A stretch of 64,000 nt of DNA, taken from Acanthosepion esculentum (lineage: Eukaryota > Mollusca > Cephalopoda > Sepiida > Sepiidae). The DNA lies in NCBI GenBank assembly GCA_964036315.1, contig OZ038496.1:15873149-15937148 (forward strand), in the 5' to 3' direction. A program made the position numbers and the translations under genes. This document shows, in pieces, positions 44,290-57,839 of this stretch (positions are counted from its first letter, which is position 1; each line of letters opens with the position of its first letter). Under the pieces are notes generated by a model. It had not been told where the DNA came from. It did no database searches and saw only the letters and a list, made by a program, of their open reading frames with translations.

Positions 44290-47200
44290 ATATTTGTTTT
44301 TGCTGGTGACTGTTGGTGACTGTTGGTATATTGACAAATGTTTGGTGACCATTGGTGTATTGGCAATTATTTGGCAACTGTTGGTGTGTTGGCAATCATC
44401 AGTGTCGTGACGACCATTGTTGTGTTGGTAACTGTTTGGCGACTGTTGGTACGTTTGTGACCATTTAGTGATTGTTGGTAACAGTTGGTAACTGTTGGTG
44501 TCATGACAACTATTGTTAAGTTAGCAACCATTGGTGTGTTGGCAACTGTTTGGTGACTGTTGGTATATTTGTGACCATTTGGTGATTATTGGTGTGTTGG
44601 CAACTGTTGGTGGATTGGCAACTGTTTGGTGACTGTTGGTATATTTGTGACCATTTGGTGATTATTGGTGTGTTGGCAACTGTTGGTGGATTGGCAACTG
44701 TTTGGTGACTGTTGGTATATTTGTGACCATTTGGTGATTATTGGTGTGTTGGCAACAGTTGGTGGATTGGCAACTGTTTGGTGACTGTTGGTATATTTGT
44801 GACCATTTGGTGATTATTCGTGTTGGCAACTGTTGGTGGATTGGCAACTGTTTGGTGACTGTTGGTATATTTGTGACCATTTGGTGATTATTGGTATGTT
44901 GGCAACTGTTGGTGGATTGGCAACTGTTTGGTGACTGTTGGTATATTTGTGACCATTTGGTGATTATTGGTGTGTTGGCAACTGTTAGTGGATTGGCAAC
45001 TGTTGGTGGATTGGCAACTGTTTGGTGACTGTTGGTATATTTGTGACCATTTGGTGATTATTGGTGTGTGGGCAACTGTTGGTGGATTTGCAACTGTTTG
45101 GTGACTGTTGGTATATTTGTGACCATTTGGTGATTATTGGTGTGTTGGCAACTGTTGGTGGATTGGCAACTGTTTGGTGACTGTTGGTATAGTTGTGACC
45201 ATTTGGTGATTATTGGTGTGTTGGCAACTGTTGGTGGATTGGCAACTGTTTGGTGACTGTTGGTATATTTGTGACCATTTGGTGATTATTGGTATGTTGG
45301 CAACTGTTGGTGGATTGGCAACTGTTGGTGGATTGGCAACTGTTGGGTGACTGTTGGTATATTTGTGACCATTTGGTGATTATTGGTGTGTTGGCAACTG
45401 TTGGTGGATTGGCAACTGTTTGGTGGATTGGCAACTGTTTGGTGACTGTTGGTATATTTGTGACAATTTGGTGATAATTGGTATGTTGGCAACTGTTGGT
45501 GGATTGGCAACTGTTGGTGGATTGGCAACTGTTTGGTGACTGTTGGTATATTTGTGACCATTTGGTGATTATTGGTGTGTTGGCAACTGTTGGTGGATTG
45601 GCAACTGTTTGGTGAGTGTTGGTATATTTGTGACCATTTGGTGATTATTGGTGTGTTGGCAACTGTTGGTGGATTGGCAACTGTTGGTGGATTGGCAACT
45701 GTTTGGTGACTGTTGGTATATTTGTGACCATTTGGTGATTATTGGTGTGTTGGCAACTGCTGGTGGATTGGCAACTGTTTGGTGACTGTTGGTATAGTTG
45801 TGACCATTTGGTGATTATTGGTGTGTTGGCAACTGTTGGTGGATTGGCAACTGTTTGGTGACTGTTGGTATATTTGTGACCATTTAGTGATTATTGGTGT
45901 GTTGGCAACTGTTGGTGGATTGGCAACTGTTGGTGGATTGGCAACTGTTTGGTGACTGTTGGTATATTTGTGACCATTTGGTGATAATTGGTATGTTGGC
46001 AACTGTTGGTGGATAGGCAACTGTTGGTGCATTGGCAACTGTTTGGTTACTGTTGGTATATTTGTGACCATTTGGTGATTATTGGTGTGTTGGCAACTGT
46101 TGGTGGATTGGCAACTGTTTGGTGACGGTTGGTATATTTGTGACCATTTGGTGATTATTGGTGTGTTGGCAACTGTTGGTGGATTGGCAACTGTTGGTGG
46201 ATTGGCAACTGTTTGGTGACTGTTGGTATATTTGTGACCATTTGGTGATTATTGGTGAGTTGGCAACTGTTGGTGGATTGGCAACTGTTTGGTGACTGTT
46301 GGTATATTTGTGACAATTTGGTGAAAATTGGTATGTTGGCAACTGTTGGTGGATTGGCAACTGTTGGTGGATTGGCAACTGTTTGGTGACTGTTGGTATA
46401 TTTGTGACCATTTGGTGATTATTGGTGTGTGGGCAACTGTTGGTGGATTTGCAACTGTTTGGTGACTGTTGGTATATTTGTGACAATTTGGTGAAAATTG
46501 GTATGTTGGCAACTGTTGGTGGATTGGCAACTGTTGGTGGATTGGCAACTGTTTGGTGACTGTTGGTATATTTGTGACCATTTGGTGATTATTGGTGTGT
46601 GGGCAACTGTTGGTGGATTTGCAACTGTTTGGTGACTGTTGGTATATTTGTGACCATTTGGTGATTATTGGTGTGTTGGCAACTGCTGGTGGATTGGCAA
46701 CTGTTTGGTGACTGTTGGTATAGTTGTGACCATTTGGTGATTATTGGTGTGTTGGCAACTGTTGGTGGATTGGCAACTGTTTGGTGACTGTTGGTATATT
46801 TGTGACCATTTGGTGATTATTGGTGTGTTGGCAACTGTTGGTGGATTGGCAACTGTTGGTGGATTGGCAACTGTTGGTGGATTGGCAACTGTTTGGTGAC
46901 TGTTGGTATATTTGTGACCATTTGGTGATTATTGGTATGTTGGCAACTGTTGGTGGATTGGCAACTGTTGGTGGATTGGCAACTGTTTGGTGACTGTTGG
47001 TATATTTGTGACCATTTGGTGATTATTGGTGTGTGGGCAACTGTTGGTGGATTTGCAACTGTTTGGTGACTGTTGGTATATTTGTGACCATTTGGTGATT
47101 ATTGGTGTGTTGGCAACTGTTGGTGGATTGGCAACTGTATGGTGACTTTTGGTATAGTTGTGACCATTTGGTGATTATTGGTGTGTTGGCAACTGTTGGT

Positions 47201-50200
47201 GGATTGGCAACTGTTTCGTGACTGTTGGTATATTTGTGACCATTTGGTGATTATTGGTGTGTTGGCAACTGTTGGTGGATTGGCAACTGTTGGTGGATTG
47301 GCAACTGTTTGGTGACTGTTGGTATATTTGTGACCATTTGGTGATTATTGGTGAGTTGGCAACTGTTGGTGGATTGGCAACTGTTTGGTGACTGTTGGTA
47401 TATTTGTGACAATTTGGTGAAAATTGGTATGTTGGCAACTGTTGGTGGATTGGCAACTGTTTGGTGACTGTTGGTATAGTTGTGACCATTTGGTGATTAT
47501 TGGTGTGTTGGCAACTGTTGGTGGATTGGCAACTGTTTGGTGACTGTTTGTATATTTGTGACCATTTAGTGATTATTGGTGTGTTGGCAACTGTTGGTGG
47601 ATTGGCAACTGTTGGTGGATTGGCAACTGTTTGGTGACTGTTGGTATATTTGTGACCATTTGGTGATAATTGGTATGTTGGCAACTGTTGGTGGATTGGC
47701 AACTGTTGGTGCATTGGCAACTGTTTGGTTACTGTTGGTATATTTGTGACCATTTGGTGATTATTGGTGTGTTGGCAACTGTTGGTGGATTGGCAACTGT
47801 TGGTGGATTGGCAACTGTTGGTGGATTGGCAACTGTTTGGTGACTTTTGGTATATTTGTGACCATTTGGTGATTATTGGTATGTTGGCAACTGTTGGTGG
47901 ATTGGCAACTGTTTGGTGACTGTTTGTATATTTGTGACCATTTAGTGATTATTGGTGTGTTGGCAACTGTTGGTGGATTGGCAACTGTTGGTGGATTGGC
48001 AACTGTTTGGTGACTGTTGGTATATTTGTGACCATTTGGTGATAATTGGTATGTTGGCAACTGTTGGTGGATTGGCAACTGTTGGTGCATTGGCAACTGT
48101 TTGGTTACTGTTGGTATATTTGTGACCATTTGGTGATTATTGGTGTGTTGGCAACTGTTGGTGGATTGGCAACTGTTGGTGGATTGGCAACTGTTGGTGG
48201 ATTGGCAACTGTTTGGTGACTTTTGGTATATTTGTGACCATTTGGTGATTATTGGTATGTTGGCAACTGTTGGTGGATTGGCAACTGTTGGTGGTTTGGC
48301 AACTGTTTGGTGACTGTTGGTATAGTTGTGACCATTTGGTGATTATTGGTGTGTTGGCAACTGTTGGTGGATTGGCAACTGTTTGGTGACTGTTGGTATA
48401 TTTGTGACCATTTGGTGATTATTGGTATGTTGGCAACTGTTGGTGGATTGGCAACTGTTGGTGGATTGGCAACTGTTGGGTGACTGTTGGTATATTTGTG
48501 ACCATTTGGTGATTATTGGTGTGTTGGCAACTGTTGGTGGATTGGCAACTGTTTGGTGGATTGGCAACTGTTTGGTGACTGTTGGTATATTTGTGACAAT
48601 TTGGTGATAATTGGTATGTTGGCAACTGTTGGTGGATTGGCAACTGTTGGTGGATTGGCAACTGTTTGGTGACTGTTGGTATATTTGTGACCATTTGGTG
48701 ATTATTGGTGAGTTGGCAACTGTTGGTGGATTGGCAACTGTTTGGTGACTGTTGGTATATTTGTGACAATTTGGTGAAAATTGGTATGTTGGCAACTGTT
48801 GGTGGATTGGCAACTGTTGGTGGATTGGCAACTGTTTGGTGACTGTTGGTATATTTGTGACCATTTGGTGATTATTGGTGTGTGGGCAACTGTTGGTGGA
48901 TTTGCAACTGTTTGGTGACTGTTGGTATATTTGTGACAATTTGGTGAAAATTGGTATGTTGGCAACTGTTGGTGGATTGGCAACTGTTGGTGGATTGGCA
49001 ACTGTTTGGTGACTGTTGGTATATTTGTGACCATTTGGTGATTATTGGTGTGTGGGCAACTGTTGGTGGATTTGCAACTGTTTGGTGACTGTTGGTATAT
49101 TTGTGACCATTTGGTGATTATTGGTGTGTTGGCAACTGCTGGTGGATTGGCAACTGTTTGGTGACTGTTGGTATAGTTGTGACAATTTGGTGATTATTGG
49201 TGTGTTGGCAACTGTTGGTGGATTGGCAACTGTTTGGTGACTGTTTGTATATTTGTGACCATTTAGTGATTATTGGTGTGTTGGCAACTGTTGGTGGATT
49301 GGCAACTGTTGGTGCATTGGCAACTGTTTGGTTACTGTTGGTATATTTGTGACCATTTGGTGATTATTGGTGTGTTGGCAACTGTTGGTGGATTGGCAAC
49401 TGTTTGGTGACTGTTGGTATATTTGTGACCATTTGGTGATTATTGGTGTGTTGGCAACTGTTGGTGGATTGGCAACTGTTTGGTGACTGTTGGTATATTT
49501 GTGACCATTTGGTGATTATTGGTATGTTGGCAACTGTTGGTGGATTGGCAACTGTTGGTGGATTGGCAACTGTTTGGTGACTGTTGGTATATTTGTGACC
49601 ATTTGGTGATTATTGGTGTGTGGGCAACTGTTGGTGGATTTGCAACTGTTTGGTGACTGTTGGTATATTTGTGACCATTTGGTGATTATTGGTGTGTTGG
49701 CAACTGTTGGTGGATTGGCAACTGTATGGTGACTTTTGGTATAGTTGTGACCATTTGGTGATTATTGGTGTGTTGGCAACTGTTGGTGGATTGGCAACTG
49801 TTTGGTGACTGTTGGTATATTTGTGACCATTTGGTGATTATTGGTGTGTTGGCAACTGTTGGTGGATTAGCAACTGTTTGGTGACGGTTGGTATATTTGT
49901 GACCATTTGGTGATTATTGGTGTGTTGGCAACTGTTGGTGGATTGGCAACTGTTGGTGGATTGGCAACTGTTTGGTGACTGTTGGTATATTTGTGACCAT
50001 TTGGTGATTATTGGTGAGTTGGCAACTGTTGGTGGATTGGCAACTGTTTGGTGACTGTTGGTATATTTGTGACAATTTGGTGAAAATTGGTATGTTGGCA
50101 ACTGTTGGTGGATTGGCAACTGTTTGGTGACTGTTGGTATAGTTGTGACCATTTGGTGATTATTGGTGTGTTGGCAACTGTTGGTGGATTGGCAACTGTT

Positions 50201-53200
50201 TGGTGACTGTTTGTATATTTGTGACCATTTAGTGATTATTGGTGTGTTGGCAACTGTTGGTGGATTGGCAACTGTTGGTGGATTGGCAACTGTTTGGTGA
50301 CTGTTGGTATATTTGTGACCATTTGGTGATAATTGGTATGTTGGCAACTGTTGGTGGATTGGCAACTGTTGGTGCATTGGCAACTGTTTGGTTACTGTTG
50401 GTATATTTGTGACCATTTGGTGATTATTGGTGTGTTGGCAACTGTTGGTGGATTGGCAACTGTTGGTGGATTGGCAACTGTTTGGTGACTTTTGGTATAT
50501 TTGTGACCATTTGGTGATTATTGGTATGTTGGCAACTGTTGGTGGATTGGCAACTGTTTGGTGACTGTTTGTATATTTGTGACCATTTAGTGATTATTGG
50601 TGTGTTGGCAACTGTTGGTGGATTGGCAACTGTTGGTGGATTGGCAACTGTTTGGTGACTGTTGGTATATTTGTGACCATTTGGTGATAATTGGTATGTT
50701 GGCAACTGTTGGTGGATTGGCAACTGTTGGTGCATTGGCAACTGTTTGGTTACTGTTGGTATATTTGTGACCATTTGGTGATTATTGGTGTGTTGGCAAC
50801 TGTTGGTGGATTGGCAACTGTTGGTGGATTGGCAACTGTTGGTGGATTGGCAACTGTTTGGTGACTTTTGGTATATTTGTGACCATTTGGTGATTATTGG
50901 TATGTTGGCAACTGTTGGTGGATTGGCAACTGTTGGTGGTTTGGCAACTGTTTGGTGACTGTTGGTATATTTGTGACCATTTGGTGATTATTGGTGTGTG
51001 GGCAACTGTTGGTGGATTTGCAACTGTTTGGTGACTGTTGGTATATTTGTGACCATTTGGTGATTATTGGTGTGTTGGCAACTGTTGGTGGATTGGCAAC
51101 TGTATGGTGACTTTTGGTATAGTTGTGACCATTTGGTGATTATTGGTGTGTTGGCAACTGTTGGTGGATTGGCAACTGTTTGGTGACTGTTGGTATATTT
51201 GTGACCATTTGGTGATTATTGGTGTGTTGGCAACTGTTGGTGGATTGGCAACTGTTTGGTGACGGTTGGTATATTTGTGACCATTTGGTGATTATTGGTG
51301 TGTTGGCAACTGTTGGTGGATTGGCAACTGTTGGTGGATTGGCAACTGTTTGGTGACTGTTGGTATATTTGTGACCATTTGGTGATTATTGGTGAGTTGG
51401 CAACTGTTGGTGGATTGGCAACTGTTTGGTGACTGTTGGTATATTTGTGACAATTTGGTGAAAATTGGTATGTTGGCAACTGTTGGTGGATTGGCAACTG
51501 TTTGGTGACTGTTGGTATATTTGTGACCATTTGGTGATAATTGGTATGTTGGCAACTGTTGGTGGATTGGCAACTGTTGGTGCATTGGCAACTGTTTGGT
51601 GACTGTTGGTATATTTGTGACCATTTGGTGATTATGGGTGAGTTGGCAACTGTTGGTGGATTGGCAACTGTTTGGTGACTGTTGGTATATTTGTGACCAT
51701 TTGGTGATTATTGGTGTGTTGGCAACTGCTGGTGGATTGGCAACTGTTTGGTGACTGTTGGTATAGTTGTGACCATTTGGTGATTATTGGTATGTTGGCA
51801 ACTGTTGGTGGATTGGCAACTGTTGGTGGATTGGCAACTGTTTGGTGACTGTTGGTATATTTGTGACCATTTGGTGATTATTGGTGTGTTGGCAACTGTT
51901 GGTGGATTGGCAACTGTTGGTGGATTGGGAACTGTTTGGTGACTGTTGGTATATTTGTGACAATTTGGTGAAAATTGGTATGTTGGCAACTGTTGGTGGA
52001 TTGGCAACTGTTGGTGGATTGGCAAATGTTTGGTGACTGTTGGTATATTTGTGACCATTTGGTGAAAATTGGTATGTTGGCAACTGTTGGTGGATTGGCA
52101 ACTGTTGGTGGATTGGCAAATGTTTGGTGACTGTTGGTATATTTGTGACCATTTGGTGATTATTGGTGTGTTGGCAACTGTTGGTGGATTGGCAACTGTT
52201 TGGTGACTGTTGGTATATTTGTGACCATTTGGTGATTATTGGTATGTTGGCAACTGTTGGTGGATTGGCATCTGTTTGGTGACTGTTGGTATATTTGTGA
52301 CCATTTGGTGATTATTGGTGTGTTGGCAACTGTTGGTGGATTGGCAACTGTTGGTGGATTGGCAACTGTTTGGTGACTGTTGGTATATTTGTGACCATTT
52401 GGTGATTATTGGTGAGTTGGCAACTGTTGGTGGATTGGCAACTGTTTGGTGACTGTTGGTATATTTGTGACAATTTGGTGATTATTGGTGTGTTGGCAAC
52501 TGCTGGTGGATTGGCAACTGTTTGGTGACTGTTGGTATAGTTGTGACCATTTGGTGATTATTGGTATGTTGGCAACTGTTGGTGGATTGGCAACTGTTGG
52601 TGGATTGGCAACTGTTTGGTGACTGTTGTATATTTGTGACCATTTGGTGATTATTGGTGAGTTGGCAAATGTTGGTGGATTGGCAACTGTTGGTGGATTG
52701 GCAACTGTTTGGTGACTGTTGGTATAGTTGTGACCATTTGGTGATTATTGGTGTGTTGGCAACTGTTGGTGGATTGGCAACTGTTTGGTGACTGTTGGTA
52801 TATTTGTGACCATTTGGTGATTATTGGTATGTTGGCAACTGTTGGTGGATTGGCAACTGTTGGTGGATTGGCAACTGTTTGGTGACTGTTGGTATATTTG
52901 TGACCATTTGGTGATTATTGGTGTGTTGGCAACTGTTGCTGTATTGGCAACTGTTTGGTGACTGTTGGTATATTTGTGACCATTTGGTGATTATTGGTGT
53001 GTTGGCAACTGTTGGTGGATTGGCAACGGTTGGTCGATTGGCAACTGTTTGGTGACTGTTGGTATATTTGTGACCATTTGGTGATTATTGGTGTGTTGGC
53101 AACTGTTGGTGGATTGGCAACTGTTTGGTGACTGTTGGTATATTTGTGACCATTTGGTGATTATTGGTGTGTTGCCAATTGTTAGTGGATTGGCAACTGT

Positions 53201-54500
53201 TTGGTGACTGTTGGTATATTTGTGTCCATTTGTTTATCATTGGTGTGTTGGCAACTGTTGGTGGATTGGCAACTGTTTGGTGACTGTTGGTATATTTGTG
53301 ACCATTTGGTGATTATTCGTGAGTTGGCAACTGTTGGTGGATTGGCAACTGTTTGGTGACTGTTGGTATATTTGTGACCATTTGGTGATTATTGGTGAGT
53401 TGGCAACTGTTGGTGGATTGGCAACTGTTTGGTGACTGTTGGTATATTTGTGACCATTTGGTGATTATTGGTGAGTTGGCAACTGTTGGTGGATTGGCAA
53501 CTCTTGGTATATTTGTGACCATTTGATGATTATTGGTGTGTTGGCAACTGTTGTTGGATTGGCAACTGTTGGTGGATTGGCAACTGTTTGGTGACTGTTG
53601 GTATATTTGTGACCATTTGGTGATTATTGGTGTGTTTGCAACTGTTGGTGGATTGGCAACTGTTTGGTGACTGTTGGTATATTTGTGACTATTTGGTGAT
53701 TATTGGTGTGTTTGCAACTGTTGGTGGATTGGCAACTGTTTGGTGACTGTTGGTATATTTGTGACTATTTGGTGATTATTGGTGTGTTGGAAACTGTTGG
53801 TGGATTGGCAACTGTTTGGTGACTGTTGGTATATTTGTGACCATTTGGCGATTATTGGTGTGTTGGCAACTCTTGGTGGATTGGCAACTGTTGGTATATT
53901 TGTGACCATTTGATGATTATTCGTGTGTTGGCAACTGTTGGTGGATTGGCAACTGTTGGTGGATTGGCAACTGTTTGGTGACTGTTGGTATATTTGTGAC
54001 CATTTGGTGATAATTGGTATGTTGGCAACTGTTGGTGGATTGGCAACTGTTGGTGGATTGGCAACTGTTTGGTGTCTGTTGGTATATTTGTGACCATTTG
54101 GTGATTATTGGTATGTTGGCAACTGTTGGTGGATTGGCAACTGTTGGTGGATTGGCAACTGTTTGGTGACTGTTGGTATATTTGTGACCATTTGGTGATT
54201 ATTGGTGTGTTGGCAACTGTTGGTGGATTGGCAACTGTTCGTTTCATGACATCTGTTGTTATATTACCAACCATTGGTGTGTTGGCAACTGTTTGGTGAC
54301 CATTTGCTGATTGTTGGTGTGTTGGCAACTGTCTGACTGTTGATCTGTTTGTGACCATTTGGTGATGGTTGGTGTGTTAGCAATTTTTAGTGTGGTGACT
54401 ATTGTTGTTTTGTTGGCAACTGTTGGTTTGTTGGCAGCTGTTTGGCAACTCTTGTTGGGTTAGCATCAGCTTGGTGACCATTAGTTTTGGCAGTCTGTGT
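44290..54500. repeat. 10-kb satellite with 76-bp base unit and 18-bp sub-unit
   Basis: The base unit is 76 bases (ggtgattattggtgtgttgg, caactgttggtggattgg, caactgtttggtgactgttg, gtatatttgtgaccattt). The 18-base sub-unit caactgttggtggattgg occurs once, twice or three times, giving 76-, 94- and 112-base units. Copies at both edges (44,290-44,560 and 54,230-54,500) are strongly diverged. The plus strand is rich in G and T. Because 76 is not divisible by 3, reading frames rotate; the many minus-strand ORFs (MVTNIPTVTKQLPIHQQLP and variants) are artefacts. Long blocks are repeated within the array. Confidence 0.97.
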
Positions 54501-55230
54501 TCTTCCAATTATATGTGTATTTCTATTTCAGGTAAAATAGAAAGATCAATGATGGAAGTTGAATAAAAGTTTTTAACAATCGATGTTGTCTATCTCTTTG
54601 GTTATTTTGGAAGTTTGTGAAACATGATAGATGGATGACTTCTGAATGTAGCAAACACAGACAATTTGTATATTGCATTGATGGTACGATAGGGAGCTAC
54701 TGGGGTGGTCCAGTTCCCTCTGTGTTTTGATGGAACTGAGAACAAAACAGAAGACTAAATTTACCTTCTTGGCTCACAGTAGGAACTAAAAAATATTTAT
54801 TTTATGAAAAAAAGAAAATCAGGAATCTTTAATGTTTAACATCTTCCCCAACCATTATTTTTAATATCTGGTTTAGCCCTCTGGCATTTTATTTTTTGGG
54901 GCTTTGCCTGTTCTGGGACATGTTATCTAATCATTAGTACTCTAGACATTGAGTAAAATAAAATAAAAAATAATGTTGTAACTACAATGATTCCATGAGA
55001 ACCTGAAATAGTTTTTTTAAATAGTATAATTATCTTGATTTTTTAATAGTATTAAATATAAATACAGATAGTATATTTTAAAAAATTGTAAAGATACTCT
55101 TTTCACAATTAAACAAAATACTATTTTAAAAAATTTTACAGAGTTTAAGCAAATATAAAATAAGTTTAAAATTAATACCTACATATGAAAACATTAATGA
55201 CAATTAAAATCCCTTAATGATAAGAAAATA
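54501..55230. other. Unassigned AT-rich spacer
   Basis: No features recognised. Confidence 0.4.
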
Positions 55231-55562
55231 GGAACTAGAACACTAATACTTGAAATTAATTGACATTTCTGGGACATATTATGAAGAAGGATGGCTTAGA
55301 AAATTTAATACACACAAGGCATATTGTGGGAGGAAGGGATAAAAGGAAACAATGAGTAACTTACCAGATGAATTTTTGTGAATGGATGGCAGAGCAGGGA
55401 AGAGAGGGACAGTAAAGTGACAAGCTGTAGTGGAGAGGAAGTTGTGGAGGACTATGATTACCTATGTCCTGAAGGTGAGTATTACAAGAAACACAGAGAG
55501 AGGCAGTACTGTAGAATGAATAACAAGTAACTGTTATTGGGATCAATAATGGGAGAATGGAT
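55231..55562 (+). pseudogene. LINE-R C-terminal tail
   Basis: Plus strand relic: catttctgggacatattatg, atggatggcagagcagggaa and gaggaagttgtggaggacta (RKLWRTMITYVLK). It leads directly into the 149-bp array, whose unit repeats its last part. Confidence 0.75.
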
Positions 55563-56440
55563 AGGAAGTTGTGGAGAGCCATGATTGTCCACAGCTTGAA
55601 GAGACATGACACATAAATGATGAGAATTACAAGAAACACATAGACTGGCATGACTATAAAATGAATAAAATAGATGTCACTGCTGTTGCTATCAAACGTG
55701 GGAGAATGAATAGGAAGTTGTGGAGAGCCATGATTGTCTACGTCCTGAAAGGACATGACACATAAATGATGAGAATTACAAGAAAAACATAGACTGGCAG
55801 GACTGTAAAATGAATAAACTAGATGTCACTGTTGTTGCCATCAAATATGGTAGGATGGATAGGAAGTTGTGGAGAGCCATGATTGTCCATGGCCTGAAGA
55901 GACATGATACATAAATGATGAGAATTACAAGAAACACATAGACTGGCAGGACTGTAAAATGAATAAACTAGATGTCTCTGCTGTTGCTATCAAACATGGG
56001 AGAATGAATAGGAAGTTGTGGAGAGCCATGACTGTCTACGTCCTGAAAGGACATGACACATAAATGATGAGAATTACAAGAAACACATAGACTGGCAGGA
56101 CTGTGAAATGAATAAACTAGATGTCTCTGCTGTTGCTATCAAACATGGGAGAATGAATAGGAAGTTGTGGAGAGCCATGACTGTCTACGTCCTGAAAGGA
56201 CATGACACATAAATGATGAGAATTACAAGAAACACATAGACTGGCAGGACTGTGAAATGAATAAACTAGATGTCTCTGCTGTTGCTATCAAACATGGGAG
56301 AATGAATAGGAAGTTGTGGAGAGCCATGACTGTCTACGTCCTGAAAGGACATGACACATAAATGATGAGAATTACAAGAAACACATAGACTGGCAGGACT
56401 GTGAAATGAATAAACTAGATGTCACTGCTGTTGCCATCAA
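55563..56440 (+). repeat. 149-bp tandem array grown from a LINE-R 3' end
   Basis: Six copies; aggaagttgtggagagcc starts at 55,563, 55,712, 55,861, 56,010, 56,159 and 56,308, exactly 149 apart. Each unit holds the last codons of LINE-R (RKLWRAM), its stop region and 3' untranslated sequence (gactggcaggactgtaaaat, gatgtcactgctgttgc). The last three copies are almost identical, indicating recent growth at that side. The minus-strand 131-codon ORF at 55,361-55,756 is an artefact. Confidence 0.93.
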
Positions 56441-57839
56441 ATAAAGTAGAAAAAAACGAAAAATAGTTGGACAGATGAAGAAGAATTTTGTGATTTCAAA
56501 ATGGAATGAATTTACCAGCAGTAGAAACTTGATTTGTTGATTTGCTTTTCTGAAAACTTTTTTTTAGACAAGGTGGAGATTTTCCACAAGGTGTTTCTTA
56601 AATAGCAGTTTGCTTACATTTATTTTGTGGGCAGTTTTTATTTTATTTTAAAATCACCATTCTTTATGACCCCTTCACGTAAAGTCACTCTTAAAAGACA
56701 TTAGGAAACCCAGAACTATATAATATTTTGGTCACAGTACACATGCTAGAAAAATAAAAAAACTTATGAGAAACATACTATGCCCTGCTAAAATTTTAAT
56801 TATGGTTTAATTAGATGATATCAATTGCAAAGAAAAGCAAAATTAAATTTAAACCTTTAATAAAGAATTGTTTTTTAAACCTTTCACCTTGTTTGATATT
56901 CAAATTTAACTTTAAATGAGTTGTTTAATTTTTAATCATGTGTAACTACAGTAGTTATTACCTGTTACTTCAGGTTGTTTGTGACTTGCTGAGATTGAAA
57001 AACAAACGGACATACACAAGTACACTGCCCTTTATATATAAGTATTTGTTATTTCAATCATTAAATTGTTTTTAAAATAATGGGAGTATGTTGTATGTTA
57101 AATCAAAAAACTTTTAATTTTTCCAAAAAAAATGAATGAAAATTTTTTTGTACTAAGCTACACATGCCAGTAAAACCAACTGTACTTTGTACCCCCTTAC
57201 CAGTTTGCACTTCTCTCCAGAATTTAGTATTAATTGGTCAATGTATGTCTATTTTAGAGGGTGTGATGACTGACTAATGGAAGTCTCAGAATTTTATATA
57301 TAGATTACCACACAGTAACCCTCTACCTTGAGTGATTCTTAGGCCTTGTATTAGGTGAACATTAGTAAATAAAAATATATGTATATATCAATGCTGATAA
57401 AATTAAATGAATGCCTGATTAATTATGACTGTTTTTTTTAATTCATTGCAAATAGCCAAGGTGGACTTGATACGAAAAAGGGGGTGTTAATAATAATTGC
57501 TTCTTTTTGTGCACTAAAACTGTTTCATAATTGCTATAATCTTTATTACCATTTGCATCAGTAAAAAAAAAAAAAATTTCCTACCTCCAAAATTTTAAAG
57601 CAAAATCCGAAACTTTCTAAGAATGCAATCTTCAAAAATGTTCATTTATTTCTGGAAATGCATTTTATCTTATTTTGTCAGATAGATTGAAATACAAATA
57701 GGCTAATGCTTTTACTGTTGAATTGTGATAGCATTGTTGCCTGGCTGTGCAAGCTCATTTTGGTAAATATGAAATTGCTATTTACTATAAATAAATGATG
57801 ATAAAAATGTTGGTGATTATTTCTGATTAGTGCTTCCAT
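56441..57839. other. Unassigned AT-rich spacer
   Basis: No gene or repeat recognised on either strand. A short A/T homopolymer lies near 57,563. Confidence 0.4.

Noticed and set aside
44662..54358. Many 60-198 codon ORFs reading MVTNIPTVTKQLPIHQQ
   Set aside because: They restart in every frame because the 76-base unit rotates the frame. No single long frame, no start context, no gene structure.
44290..54500. CRISPR-like array of regular repeats
   Set aside because: There are no distinct spacers; repeats are contiguous with internal sub-repeats, in animal DNA.
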